Shown here one piece after another: positions 1 to 9,774 of a stretch of 64,000 nucleotides of DNA. Position numbers and translations under genes: made by a program. How positions within the stretch are numbered: position 1 is the first letter of the stretch; each line of letters begins with the position of its first letter. This DNA is from [Flexibacter] sp. ATCC 35103. GTDB taxonomy: Bacteria; Bacteroidota; Bacteroidia; Flavobacteriales; Flavobacteriaceae. The DNA lies in assembly GCF_001975985.1 (NCBI RefSeq), contig NZ_MTQF01000001.1:933586-997585 (forward strand), given 5' to 3'. The notes under the pieces were generated by a model. That model was not told where the DNA came from. It did no database searches and saw nothing but the letters and a program-made list of their open reading frames with translations.

Positions 1-41
1 ATGTTGATACTGTCTAAATATTAATTTTAAAAATATAATCC

Positions 42-1778
42 ATGAGTAAAATAGTTGCGGAACAATTAGTTGACATGTTGGTAGAAGCCGGAATAAAACG
101 TGTATATGCGGTAACCGGTGATAGTTTAAATCATTTTAATGATGCAATACGAAGAAACGGAAAAATAAAATGGATTCATGTGCGACATGAAGAAGTTGGC
201 GCCTACGCAGCGGCTGCCGAAGCAGAATTAGACGGTTTTGCGGTTTGTGCCGGAAGTTGCGGTCCCGGACATGTACACTTAATCAACGGTTTATATGATG
301 CGCATCGCTCGCATGTGCCTTTATTAGCTATTGCTTCTACAATAAACACCAGCGAAATGGGAATGGGTTATTTTCAGGAAACCAATACCATTAAACTGTT
401 TGATGATTGCAGTTGTTACAATCAAATGATTATGACTGCTGAACAGGCTCCAAGAATTATACAAACTGCCATACAACATGCTTTGGGTAAAAAAGGTGTT
501 GCTGTTATTGGTTTACCCGGAGATGTTTCTGAGCTAAAAGCAGTTGAAAGTAATATATCTACTCAATATTTTCATTGTAATCCTGTTATCAGACCTTCTG
601 ATACTGAATTGCAACACCTCGCAAAAGCAATTAATGAAAGTACTAAAATAACTTTATTTTGCGGAATTGGAGCTGAAAAAGCACACGATCAGGTGGTGCA
701 ATTATCGCAACATATAAAAGCTTCCGTTGGATATTCGTTTCGAGGAAAAATGAGCATTCAGCCTAATAATCCTAACGAAATAGGAATGACAGGATTACTG
801 GGACAGCCTTCTGCTTATCACAGTATGCACGAATCGCACTTGGTTTTATTGTTGGGAACAGATTTTCCGTATGATAAATTCATGCCTTCCGATAATAAAA
901 TCATTCAAATCGATACAAGTACAGAACGTTTAGGCCGAAGAGCGAATCTCTATATGGGTTTATGCGGTGATGTTGCTGATACCATTGAAGCTTTATTACC
1001 ATTGCTGGAAACGAAAACAGATGATAGTTTTTTACAAGCGCAGCTTAAATTGTATGCCAGTGTAAAAGAAAGCATGAATACTTATATTAATGATAATGGC
1101 GGAGAAGATACCATTCAGCCGGAATATGTAGCCCATATCATTGATAAATTGGCAAATAATGATGCCATATTTACGGTAGATACCGGAATGACCTGCGTTT
1201 GGGGAGCACGTTTTATTAAAGGAACAGGAGAACGAAAAATGCTGGGTTCATTTAATCACGGATCAATGGCAAACGCAATGCCAATGGCGATTGGAGCAGC
1301 TCTTGCCCATCCGGAAAGACAGGTTATTGCGATGTGTGGCGATGGTGGATTATCAATGTTACTGGGAGATTTGGCAACTATTCATCAATATAATATCCCT
1401 ATCAAAATTATTGTTTTTAATAATCGCGCTTTGGGAATGGTAAAACTCGAAATGGAAGTTGGAGGATTACCGGACAATGAAACTGATATGGTGAATCCGG
1501 ATTTTGGCCTGATCGCCCAGGCAATGGGATTTCAGGGCGTAAATGTTCATAAACCCGAAGAAGTCGAGGCAGCAATTGAAAATGCATTCCGTCATAACGG
1601 ACCCGTTTTACTAAATATTTTCACAAATCCAAATGCATTGGCTATGCCTCCAAAGGTAGAATGGGAACAAGTTGTGGGTATGGCAAAATCTATGACCAGA
1701 TTAATGCTTGGAGGTAAAATGGAAGAAGTTCTGGATACGATTAAATCAAATTACAAACATTTGAAAGAAGGTATTTAA
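42..1778 (+). CDS. poxB: Pyruvate dehydrogenase (quinone) / pyruvate oxidase, TPP-dependent
   Basis: This 578-residue protein has the three-domain plan of the thiamine-diphosphate enzyme family and matches PoxB closely in length (about 572 aa in E. coli). The N-terminal pyrimidine-binding domain has VTGDSLN near residue 24 and RHEEVGAYAA near 48, which carries the catalytic Glu. CAGSCGPGHVHLINGLYDAH follows. The C-terminal TPP domain has the GDGG...NN diphosphate/Mg motif, with GDGG near 433 and FNN near 460. The family oxidises pyruvate to acetate and CO2 and passes electrons to membrane quinone. The C-terminal tail is Lys-rich and amphipathic, like the lipid-binding tail of PoxB, but I cannot confirm that role. 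The ATG at 42 fits the family N-terminus. The gene stands alone, with a secreted unknown facing it on the other strand. Confidence 0.88.
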   Translation: MSKIVAEQLVDMLVEAGIKRVYAVTGDSLNHFNDAIRRNGKIKWIHVRHEEVGAYAAAAEAELDGFAVCAGSCGPGHVHLINGLYDAHRSHVPLLAIASTINTSEMGMGYFQETNTIKLFDDCSCYNQMIMTAEQAPRIIQTAIQHALGKKGVAVIGLPGDVSELKAVESNISTQYFHCNPVIRPSDTELQHLAKAINESTKITLFCGIGAEKAHDQVVQLSQHIKASVGYSFRGKMSIQPNNPNEIGMTGLLGQPSAYHSMHESHLVLLLGTDFPYDKFMPSDNKIIQIDTSTERLGRRANLYMGLCGDVADTIEALLPLLETKTDDSFLQAQLKLYASVKESMNTYINDNGGEDTIQPEYVAHIIDKLANNDAIFTVDTGMTCVWGARFIKGTGERKMLGSFNHGSMANAMPMAIGAALAHPERQVIAMCGDGGLSMLLGDLATIHQYNIPIKIIVFNNRALGMVKLEMEVGGLPDNETDMVNPDFGLIAQAMGFQGVNVHKPEEVEAAIENAFRHNGPVLLNIFTNPNALAMPPKVEWEQVVGMAKSMTRLMLGGKMEEVLDTIKSNYKHLKEGI

Positions 1779-1868
1779 AGGTTCAAAGCAACAAAGGGAC
1801 AAAGGTTCAGAGGTTTCAAAGCACAACAACTTTGTTCCTTTGAACCTTTGTTGCTTTGAGCCTTTGTT
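1776..1868. repeat. Inverted repeat of the AACCTTTG family
   Basis: The space between two convergent genes is an imperfect inverted repeat built from blocks such as AAAGGTTCAAAGCAACAAAG and, on the other side, CCTTTGTTGCTTTGAGCCTT. It can fold into a long hairpin and may end transcription from both sides. Related blocks occur at 22690-22742 and, less clearly, at 63924-63957. Confidence 0.7.
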
Positions 1869-2581
1869 TACTCTTTTGTAACTATTATCGAAGCTTTAAA
1901 TCCTGCGGCGAGATTATCCCAATAATCATTGGTTACTAATTGACCTTTATCGTCGTAAACCTGAATTTCGGCAGTATTTCCTCCCAGAGTTCCTATGTTT
2001 AATGCTTCAAAATCGAGTTTATTAAAGCCATCAGCAAGATCAATTTTTACATCTTTAAAATTAGCTTCTAAAAGTAATTGGTCTCTTATTACCTTATCAT
2101 TTGAAGAAACTTTTACTAAATCGCCATCTATAGCACCAAAATCACGGAATTTCACAATAAAATATTTAGATTTTGTTCTAAAATCTCCTAGCGAAATATT
2201 TCGTTTTACCAATGTTCCGCGTCCTTCTTTTAAACCTGCATCTTTTAAGGCTTTATCTAAATCCTTTTCCATTTTAGGCACATAACGATCGCCCGGATTA
2301 GCAAAATCAGTTTCGGTAGACATGGTAAATTTACTTTTCTCCGCTCCTACCTGCAATTGCGATTTAGGGGTAATACTGGTATTATCAAAAACATTAGGTG
2401 TTTTAATACTTGGCATATCCATATTATCAGCCTGAGGATCTTTTACTTCCGGAAGAGGTGTTTTCTTTGGCTTTGCCCCAAACTTTGGCGCTGCAATAGG
2501 TCTGAATTTTGTACCAAATTCAGTTTGAGCTGAAACTGTGACAGCAGTAAAAAATAGTATGAAAAATAAAATATGCTTCAT
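1868..2581 (-). CDS. Secreted protein of unknown function
   Basis: The 237-residue protein starts with a clear signal peptide (MKHILFFILFFTAVTVSAQ), so it should be exported to the periplasm or beyond. Residues about 20-75 are rich in Pro, Lys and Asp, which suggests a flexible stretch. The rest is polar and soluble-looking. The C-terminal part, with VYDDKGQLVTNDYWDNLAAG, resembles a small beta-sandwich, but I do not recognise a family. It is convergent with poxB and has no operon partner. Confidence 0.6.
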   Translation of the reverse strand: MKHILFFILFFTAVTVSAQTEFGTKFRPIAAPKFGAKPKKTPLPEVKDPQADNMDMPSIKTPNVFDNTSITPKSQLQVGAEKSKFTMSTETDFANPGDRYVPKMEKDLDKALKDAGLKEGRGTLVKRNISLGDFRTKSKYFIVKFRDFGAIDGDLVKVSSNDKVIRDQLLLEANFKDVKIDLADGFNKLDFEALNIGTLGGNTAEIQVYDDKGQLVTNDYWDNLAAGFKASIIVTKE

Positions 2582-2774
2582 TGAAAAAGTATTTATCGAA
2601 TCGGCTTTTATAATTTTTATAAAATCAGTGTAGCTTCACAAAAATAATATAATTTAGTTAGGCACTACAACTTTAAGACTATTATAACAATATATTAGGC
2701 TAATTTTTGGAAAGCAAAAAACCTGCCAAAAAAGATCTTTATTTCTATTTATTGTTCATAATATATACAAAAAA

Positions 2775-2810
2775 CAAAAATCCGACTTGACTGAACAAAT
2801 CGGATTTTTG
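2775..2810 (-). terminator. Hairpin terminator after the 138-aa lipoprotein gene
   Basis: CAAAAATCCGA and TCGGATTTTTG form an 11-bp stem around a 14-base loop. It lies about 50 bases past the stop at 2859 and leads into a T-run on the minus strand. Confidence 0.65.
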
Positions 2811-2858
2811 CTAATAAAATGAAATTACTTTTAACTAAAAGAAGAAACTATTACAGAA

Positions 2859-3275
2859 TTAATCCGTCACAATAACAGCTGTTAAGGTCGAAAGATCTAA
2901 TGTTTTTCCGGCAGTATAATTAAGATGTACATCATCTGTATACGTCACTCCTGCTTCAACATACTCTACATATGTAGTTCTCTGAAAAACTTCGCCATCA
3001 GTAGTTTTAGCCGTAAACTTCACCGTGAAATTTCCTTGCTCATATTTGGAATATGATATTTTAGAAGTGTTTTTTACAGAATAGTTAATTTCAAGCCAAT
3101 CGGCAACAAACTTTGTTGATGTAACAGTTAAAGTAAAATCTGCCGGATTAAAAGTATTGCCGTTTGAAGGTGCATTATCATCATCGTGGCTGGAGCTGCA
3201 GCTTGCCAGTAAGATTGACATAGTAGTTATTAAAATAAAACTAATAACTGATTTTAAGGGAGATAATTTTTTCAT
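2859..3275 (-). CDS. Small lipoprotein of unknown function
   Basis: The 138-residue protein has a lipoprotein signal peptide ending in LLASC near residue 26, followed by a Ser/Asp/Asn-rich linker. The remaining hundred residues look like one immunoglobulin-like beta-sandwich; for example YSVKNTSKISYSKYEQGNFT resembles a 'new bonds and additions' type fold (DUF4352-like). That assignment is only an impression. It is a single gene with its own terminator. Confidence 0.6.
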   Translation of the reverse strand: MKKLSPLKSVISFILITTMSILLASCSSSHDDDNAPSNGNTFNPADFTLTVTSTKFVADWLEINYSVKNTSKISYSKYEQGNFTVKFTAKTTDGEVFQRTTYVEYVEAGVTYTDDVHLNYTAGKTLDLSTLTAVIVTD

Positions 3276-3509
3276 AATTAAATATATAAAAGGTTAGATT
3301 ACATGATTATTTATAAGTTTACCTCTGCAATATTATAAGAAATAATCGCAAAAAAACATCAAAAAGTAAGATTTAACCTAAATAATAAATTTAATTCTTT
3401 ATATTTCTTAAAACATCACTATTAAGTTGAAAATGATGTTTTTACTTTGGCATTTAATAAGTTATGATTAACTTCAATATTTTAATTTACTTATTAAAAA
3501 TACAAGCAA

Positions 3510-4427
3510 ATGGACTACATTGACTATTATAAAGCATTAGAAATTACCAAAGCTGCCACTGAAGCTGAAATTAAAAAAGCATATCGAAAATTAGCCCGAA
3601 AGTATCATCCTGATTTGAATCCGAATGATAAGGAAGCAGAGAAAAAATTCAAGGAAATAAATGAAGCAAATGAAGTTTTAAGCAATCCTGAAAATCGTAA
3701 AAAATACGACAAATACGGAAAAGACTGGAAACATGCTGATGAATTTGAAAAAGCAGGTTATAATCCTAATCAACAACAATCCAGACAACAACAAGGCGGA
3801 AGTCAAAGTTATTCAGATTTTGGAGGAGATTTTTCAGGAAGTGATTTTTCTGATTTCTTCAATTCTATGTACGGTTCTACTGGAAGAAGTTCCAGAAGTC
3901 AGGCTAAATACAGAGGACAGGATTTTAATGCCGAATTACAATTAGATTTAGAATCGGCATATACTACTCACAAACAAAACCTGACTGTAAACGGAAAAAA
4001 TATCCGAATTACAATTCCGGCCGGAGTTGAGAACGGACAGATTATAAAAATCCCCAATCATGGTGCACCGGGAGCAAACGGAGGTCCGAATGGTGATTTG
4101 TATCTTACCTTTTTAATTGATAATAATTCAGATTTTAAACGCGAAGGAAATAATTTATACGCTGATGTTGACCTTGATTTATACACTGCAATTTTAGGCG
4201 GAGAAACTCATGTGAACACCTTTGACGGAAAAGTAAAAATTAAAGTAGCACCTGAAACACAACCCGGAACTAAAGTAAAACTGAAAGGAAAAGGATTTCC
4301 TGTGTATAAAAAAGACAATCAATTTGGTGATTTATATATTACTTATACATTAAAAATACCAACACAACTTTCTGCAAAAGAAAAAGAATTATTCCAGGAA
4401 TTAGCTAAATTAAGAAATCATGAATAG
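3510..4427 (+). CDS. cbpA: DnaJ-family co-chaperone, CbpA type
   Basis: The protein has 305 residues. The J domain covers residues 1-70, with the HPD motif at 33-35, and should stimulate the ATPase of DnaK. A Gly/Ser/Gln-rich linker spans about 85-130. Two C-terminal substrate-binding beta domains follow (about 133-300), with VRITIPAGVENG-like and APGANGGPNGDLYL sequences. The zinc-finger domain of true DnaJ is absent, as is usual for CbpA. The stop overlaps the start of the next gene, which fits the known CbpA-CbpM pairing. The start is set by the conserved J-domain opening MDYIDYYKAL. Confidence 0.88.
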   Translation: MDYIDYYKALEITKAATEAEIKKAYRKLARKYHPDLNPNDKEAEKKFKEINEANEVLSNPENRKKYDKYGKDWKHADEFEKAGYNPNQQQSRQQQGGSQSYSDFGGDFSGSDFSDFFNSMYGSTGRSSRSQAKYRGQDFNAELQLDLESAYTTHKQNLTVNGKNIRITIPAGVENGQIIKIPNHGAPGANGGPNGDLYLTFLIDNNSDFKREGNNLYADVDLDLYTAILGGETHVNTFDGKVKIKVAPETQPGTKVKLKGKGFPVYKKDNQFGDLYITYTLKIPTQLSAKEKELFQELAKLRNHE

Positions 4428-4725
4428 TAAAAACTTAATTCAAATAAAACAATTTTGTATTTATCACGAAATTGAAAACACTTTTATAACAGAACTTCAT
4501 AATTATGGTTTGGTAAAAATTATTTTCCTTGAAGAAGATGAATACCTACAACCTGAACAATTACCAACTGTAGAAAAAATGATACGACTGCATTATGATC
4601 TTAAAATTAATTTAGAAGGTATTGATGTTATCGCAAATCTATTGGATAAAATAGAATCGCTGCAACAAAACCTTACTGCTGCTCAAAATAAACTTCGTCT
4701 TTACGAACAGCATCAAATTGAATAA
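4420..4725 (+). CDS. cbpM: Chaperone modulator CbpM-like protein
   Basis: This 101-residue protein starts 8 bases inside the end of cbpA, so the two are translationally coupled. In CbpM proteins the N-terminal part is a MerR-like helix-turn-helix and the C-terminal part a coiled helix. Here QIKQFCIYHEIENTFITEL and the helical end IESLQQNLTAAQNKLRLYEQ fit that plan. CbpM binds the J domain of CbpA and dampens its activity. The call rests on position plus fold pattern, since sequence identity in this family is low. Confidence 0.75.
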   Translation: MNSKNLIQIKQFCIYHEIENTFITELHNYGLVKIIFLEEDEYLQPEQLPTVEKMIRLHYDLKINLEGIDVIANLLDKIESLQQNLTAAQNKLRLYEQHQIE

Positions 4726-4767
4726 ACAAGTTTTTTGTCACAGATTAAAATAATTGCTGTATTTTTT

Positions 4768-4829
4768 TGCCACGAATTTCACGAATTAAGCGAATTAAAA
4801 TTGGTGTAAATTCGTGTAATTCGTGGCAA
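4768..4829. repeat. CACGAATT-family inverted repeat
   Basis: TTGCCACGAATTTCACGAAT on the left faces GTGTAATTCGTGGCAA on the right, a near-perfect hairpin of about 20 bp in the 329-base space after cbpM. The same unit recurs at 5446-5601, with one arm near 17192-17212. The rest of this space (4830-5054) is A/T-rich and shows nothing else. Confidence 0.75.
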
Positions 4830-5054
4830 CAATTTTGCATAAATAGATAATCTTTAAAATCGTATTGATCTCTGTCAAAAAAATAAAAACCATATTTAGT
4901 ACTACTTAAAATATCACAAAAAAGAAAATTTAACGAGATGATTTCAATTCAATAATACTCTTTTTGATCTGCATATTTTATAAATTGCAGCAAAATTAAC
5001 TAACCTGAATTTGATTTTTAAAAAGAATAAAACAAATTCAATAAAACACTAAAA

Positions 5055-5438
5055 ATGAAAAGAGAAAACATCTTAACAGGATCACCTTGGGAGGACAAAA
5101 TGGGATATTGTCGCGCAGTAAGAATTGGCAATATTATTGAAGTTTCAGGAACTGTGGCTATTGTTGATGGTGAAAAAGTAAAAGCTGATGATGCATATGC
5201 CCAAACTTACAACATTCTGGAACGTGTCGAAAAAGTGTTAGAAGATTTAAATGTTGGAATGAAAGACGTTATCAGAACTCGAATTTTCACGACAGACATT
5301 AGTACTTTTGAAGATGTAGCAAGAGCTCATGCTTCATTTTTTAAAGATGTTAAACCTACTACAGGTTTTTATGAAATAAGTAAACTTGTTGCACCTGAAT
5401 ATTTAGTTGAAATTGAATTTACCGCTGTTGTACAGTAA
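5055..5438 (+). CDS. Rid (YjgF/YER057c/UK114) family protein
   Basis: The 127-residue protein has the Rid fold signature along its whole length. VSGTVAIVDGEKV lies near residue 32, an IRTRIFTTDI segment near 75, and VEIEFTAVV at the end. Rid proteins form trimers with the active site at the interface. In RidA the imine deaminase activity depends on an Arg in a P-x-R-S type motif. Here the aligned segment reads PTTGFYEISKLV, so that Arg appears to be missing. This is therefore probably one of the Rid subgroups without classical RidA activity. The gene stands alone between two CACGAATT repeats. Confidence 0.8.
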   Translation: MKRENILTGSPWEDKMGYCRAVRIGNIIEVSGTVAIVDGEKVKADDAYAQTYNILERVEKVLEDLNVGMKDVIRTRIFTTDISTFEDVARAHASFFKDVKPTTGFYEISKLVAPEYLVEIEFTAVVQ

Positions 5439-5445
5439 ATATTTT

Positions 5446-5601
5446 TTGCCACGAATTTCACGAATTAGCTCGAATTATTTTTGTCTTCAAAAAATGGCTT
5501 TAAGTATTTACTAAAAAAATCCTTTTTAATCCATTCAATCTGTGGCAAAAAATTTCGCAAAAACACGAAGAAATTCGCGAAAATTAGTGAAATTCGTGGC
5601 A
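5446..5601. repeat. Second CACGAATT-family inverted repeat
   Basis: TTGCCACGAATTTCACGAAT near 5446 is the reverse complement of the block ending ATTAGTGAAATTCGTGGCA at about 5601. The centre carries further TTCGC/GCGAA pieces (GTGGCAAAAAATTTCGC near 5540). It fills the space between the Rid and CLC genes. Confidence 0.7.
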
Positions 5602-5625
5602 GAAAAAACTTCTCTTAAATAGTTA

Positions 5626-6861
5626 ATGACTTCTCAAACCCCAAAACAAATACTTCTGGCAATTTTCAAATGGATTTCCATTTGTGTATTAATAGGTATT
5701 TTGTCCGGATCTGCATCTGCATTTTTCTTAGTTACTTTAGAATGGGTTACACAATTTAGAATTCAACATGACTGGATTATCTGGCTTTTGCCATTTGGCG
5801 GATTACTAGTAGGCTTGAGCTACTATTACTGGGGAGAATCTGTAGAAAAAGGAAACAATTTATTGCTTGAAGAATACGAAAATCCTAAAAGTGTTATTCC
5901 GTTTAAAATGGCTCCTTTAGTACTTTTAGGAACTTTACTTACACATTTATTTGGAGGCTCTGCAGGTCGTGAAGGAACAGCCGTACAAATGGGAGGCGCA
6001 ATTGCAGATCAATTTACCAAACTTTTTAACCTCGATAATTCCGAAAGAAAAATTTTAATAATCCTTGGAATTAGTGCTGGTTTTGCTTCTGTTTTTGGAA
6101 CGCCTTTAGCGGGCGCTATTTTTGCTTTGGAAGTTTTATACTTTAGTAAAATTAATTTCAAAAGTATTATTCTATCATTTTTAGTGGCTTATGTCGCATA
6201 TTTTACCGTAGAATTTTGGCAAATTAAACACACTCATTACAGTATTCCGGTTGTTCCTGAAATTAGCATTTCAACCTTATTCTATGTTATCATCATTGGA
6301 ATTTTATCTGGTTTTGCGGCTTTATTATTTTCAAGAAGTACACATTTCTGGGGTTCTCTTTTTTCTAAAAATATTAAATATCCGCCACTGCGTCCGTTTA
6401 TTGGAGGCATTATTTTGGCGATTGCCATTGCCGGATTTGGGTTTACAAAATTTTCAGGATTAGGCATTCCGGTGATTGTAGATTCATTTTCGAATGCAAA
6501 TCCATGGTATGACTTTTTACTTAAAATTTTATTTACAGGTGTCACTTTAGGTGCTGGCTTTAAAGGCGGAGAAGTAACACCACTATTTTTTGTTGGCGCT
6601 ACTTTAGGAAGTGCGTTATCAATCGTAATTCCTTTGCCAATAGCTTTTTTGGCAGGTTTAGGATTTGTTGCAGTTTTTTCGGGCGCTACCCACACTCCTA
6701 TCGCCTGTAGTGTAATGGGAATGGAACTTTTTGGAATTCAGCCTGGAATTTTTATCGCTATTACCTGTATTATTGCTTATTTTTCGTCTGGTTCTGTAGG
6801 AATTTATAAATCGCAAATTGTTAAGGGAGCGAAATATAAGTTATATCAAAAGTGGCTTTAA
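5626..6861 (+). CDS. CLC-family anion transporter, CLC-F-like signatures
   Basis: This is a 411-residue multi-helix membrane protein of the CLC family. The gating-glutamate loop reads GGSAGREGTAVQMGG, with Glu116. A second helix-turn, GAGFKGGEVTPLFFVGATLG, is near residue 304. At the position of the central Ser of chloride CLCs (GSGIP) it reads GNNLL at 76-80. From memory, GREGT/V in place of GREGP, and Asn or Met in place of that Ser, mark the fluoride/proton antiporter branch (CLC-F). I therefore favour fluoride export, but a chloride transporter is possible. There is no C-terminal CBS domain. I looked for a fluoride riboswitch upstream and did not find one. Confidence 0.75.
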   Translation: MTSQTPKQILLAIFKWISICVLIGILSGSASAFFLVTLEWVTQFRIQHDWIIWLLPFGGLLVGLSYYYWGESVEKGNNLLLEEYENPKSVIPFKMAPLVLLGTLLTHLFGGSAGREGTAVQMGGAIADQFTKLFNLDNSERKILIILGISAGFASVFGTPLAGAIFALEVLYFSKINFKSIILSFLVAYVAYFTVEFWQIKHTHYSIPVVPEISISTLFYVIIIGILSGFAALLFSRSTHFWGSLFSKNIKYPPLRPFIGGIILAIAIAGFGFTKFSGLGIPVIVDSFSNANPWYDFLLKILFTGVTLGAGFKGGEVTPLFFVGATLGSALSIVIPLPIAFLAGLGFVAVFSGATHTPIACSVMGMELFGIQPGIFIAITCIIAYFSSGSVGIYKSQIVKGAKYKLYQKWL

Positions 6862-6992
6862 TTAAGTCACAGTCACAGTTTTCACGTATAGTCTGCACTG
6901 GAAACAACGACAGAAAACTGACAATTAATAAAAGTGTGTTAATCTGTAAAATGATTTCAACATTACATTAAAAAAATGTAAATTCGCACACT

Positions 6993-7997
6993 ATGAAAAT
7001 ACAAGATATAAAAGCGATACAATTATTACTCGCAACCCCAAAGAAAATCGCCATAATTCCGCATAGAGGTCCTGACGGTGATGCTATGGGTTCAACCTTA
7101 GGTTTATACCATTTTTTATTAAAGAACAATCACCAGCCAACTGTGATTGCCCCAAACGATTTTCCTGATTTTTTAGCTTGGTTGCCAGGTTCTGAAACCG
7201 TTAAAATCTTTGAAAAAGACACTGAAAACTGCACCAAAATATTAGAAGAAGCTGAGTTAATATTCACACTGGATTTTAATGCTTTTCATCGTACCGGAGA
7301 AATGGAACATACTTTAGCAAAGCTAACAGCTCCGTTTATCATGATCGATCACCATCAAAAACCGGATGACTATGCTGCCTATATGTACTCTGATACCTCG
7401 TTTGGATCAACTTGCGAAATGCTTTATAACTTCATTTCCTTTCTTGGAAAAAAAGAAGATATAGATAAGACTATTGCAACTTGCATTTACACGGGAATTT
7501 TGACTGATTCAGGTTCGTTTCGTTTCCCGCGAACTACAGGAAACACACATCGCATTATTGCAGATTTAATTGATTTAGGAGTCGAAAACACTCAGATTCC
7601 TGTTTTATTATTTGATAACAGTTCTTATGGCCGCCTTCAATTATTAGGTCGCGCTTTACAGAACATGAAAGTTTTCACAGAACATAAAACATCTTATACG
7701 TCACTTACCCAGGACGAATTAGATTCGTTTGATTATGTAAAAGGCGATACTGAAGGAATTGTTAATTACGGATTAAGTATAAAAGGTATTGTTTTTACTG
7801 CTATTTTTATCGAAAATAAAGACGAAAAAATTATCAAGATATCTTTCCGTTCACAAGGAGGGTTTGATGTAAACCAGTTTGCACGAGATCACTTTAATGG
7901 TGGCGGACACAGCAATGCAGCTGGAGGAAGATCAGATGTTTCTATGGAGGAAACCTTAAAGAAATTTGAAGATTTAGTAAATAAACTAAAAATATAA
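6993..7997 (+). CDS. DHH/DHHA1 phosphoesterase, NrnA type
   Basis: This 334-residue cytoplasmic enzyme has the DHH-family metal sites: PHRGPDGDAMGS at about 23-34, LDFN near 91, and IDHHQKPDDYA near 116. A C-terminal DHHA1 domain ends in GGGHSNAAGG near 308. The NrnA branch degrades nanoRNAs (2-5 nt) and dephosphorylates pAp to AMP. Length and motif order match NrnA rather than RecJ, which is much longer. It lies 6 bases before gldI on the same strand and probably starts this operon. Confidence 0.85.
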   Translation: MKIQDIKAIQLLLATPKKIAIIPHRGPDGDAMGSTLGLYHFLLKNNHQPTVIAPNDFPDFLAWLPGSETVKIFEKDTENCTKILEEAELIFTLDFNAFHRTGEMEHTLAKLTAPFIMIDHHQKPDDYAAYMYSDTSFGSTCEMLYNFISFLGKKEDIDKTIATCIYTGILTDSGSFRFPRTTGNTHRIIADLIDLGVENTQIPVLLFDNSSYGRLQLLGRALQNMKVFTEHKTSYTSLTQDELDSFDYVKGDTEGIVNYGLSIKGIVFTAIFIENKDEKIIKISFRSQGGFDVNQFARDHFNGGGHSNAAGGRSDVSMEETLKKFEDLVNKLKI

Positions 7998-8003
7998 TTC
8001 CAC

Positions 8004-8645
<642 letters not shown>

Positions 8646-8657
8646 AACATTTTAAAA

Positions 8658-9734
8658 ATGAAAAAGAGTATTTTACTATTATTAGTAGCCGTTAGCTCAT
8701 TATATTCTTGCAAGGACGAACACAGTAATTTACCTGATGGTTTATATGCTGATATTGAAACCAATAAAGGACATATCATTGTTGAATTAGATTATAAAAA
8801 AGCTCCAGTTACTGTTGCCAATTTTATCACTTTGGCAGAAGGTAAAAATGAGTTTGTAACAAAAGATTACCTAAAAAAGAAACCTTTTTTTGATGGTTTA
8901 AAATTTCACAGAGTTATAGAAGATTTTATGATTCAGACCGGAGATCCTGAAGGAACGGGTTCCGGAGATACAGGATACAAGTTTAAGGATGAAATCAATG
9001 ATTTAAAATTTGATAAAGCCGGAGTTTTAGCAATGGCTAACAACGGTCCTGGAACAAACAGCAGTCAATTTTTTATTACACATGTTGAAACTCCATGGTT
9101 AGACGGAAAACATACTATCTTTGGTCATGTCGTAGACAAAGGACAAGAAGTTGTAAATCAGGTAAAACAAGGCGATACTATTGTTTCTGTAACCATTATT
9201 AGAAATGGTGAAGCTGCGAAAAAGTTTGATGCCGTAAAAGTATTTACAGATTATTTCTCAGAAATTGCCAAAGAAAAAGGTAAATATGCAGGAGTTCAAA
9301 AAGAAAAAGTAGACTATTTTGCCTCTGTAAAACCTAAAACAACTAAAACAAATTCAGGTTTAGAATATTTAATTACAGAAAAAGGAACCGGTAAAAAACC
9401 AACTGCAGGAACTCAATTATACATTCATTATTCAGGATTCCTGGAAGATGGAACTTTATTTGATTCAAGTGTAGAAGAAGTTAATAAAGCTTTTGGAAAA
9501 TTTGACGTTTCAAGAGCTGAACAACACGGATATCAGCCAATTCCGTTTCAGGCAGGCCGCAAAGATGGTATGATTCCCGGATTTATTGAAGGAATCGAAC
9601 AACTTTCATTTGGAGACAAAGCAATTCTTTTTATTCCGTCTCATTTAGCTTACGGAGCAACAGGTGCCGGAGGAGTGATTCCGCCAAATGCAAATATTAT
9701 TTTCGAAATTCAATTATTAGAAAAGCCACAATAA
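8658..9734 (+). CDS. Lipoprotein with cyclophilin and FKBP isomerase domains
   Basis: The 358-residue protein begins with a lipoprotein signal (Cys18 in SSLYSCKDE). A cyclophilin domain follows at about 30-180, with FHRVIEDFMIQTGDPEGTGS, MANNGPGTNSSQFFIT and HTIFGHV. An FKBP domain runs from about 240 to 357, with LYIHYSGFLEDGTLFDSS and IPSHLAYGATGAGGVIPPN. Two unrelated prolyl isomerase folds are thus joined in one envelope-anchored chain. It follows gldI by 12 bases, and its paralogue follows 40 bases later. Confidence 0.88.
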   Translation: MKKSILLLLVAVSSLYSCKDEHSNLPDGLYADIETNKGHIIVELDYKKAPVTVANFITLAEGKNEFVTKDYLKKKPFFDGLKFHRVIEDFMIQTGDPEGTGSGDTGYKFKDEINDLKFDKAGVLAMANNGPGTNSSQFFITHVETPWLDGKHTIFGHVVDKGQEVVNQVKQGDTIVSVTIIRNGEAAKKFDAVKVFTDYFSEIAKEKGKYAGVQKEKVDYFASVKPKTTKTNSGLEYLITEKGTGKKPTAGTQLYIHYSGFLEDGTLFDSSVEEVNKAFGKFDVSRAEQHGYQPIPFQAGRKDGMIPGFIEGIEQLSFGDKAILFIPSHLAYGATGAGGVIPPNANIIFEIQLLEKPQ

Positions 9735-9774
9735 CTATATATTAAGATTAACGTAGACTTAAATTCGGAACATT

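Noticed and set aside
5602..5625. Fluoride riboswitch before the CLC gene
   Set aside because: The short leader and the repeat before it show no riboswitch core that I can recognise.
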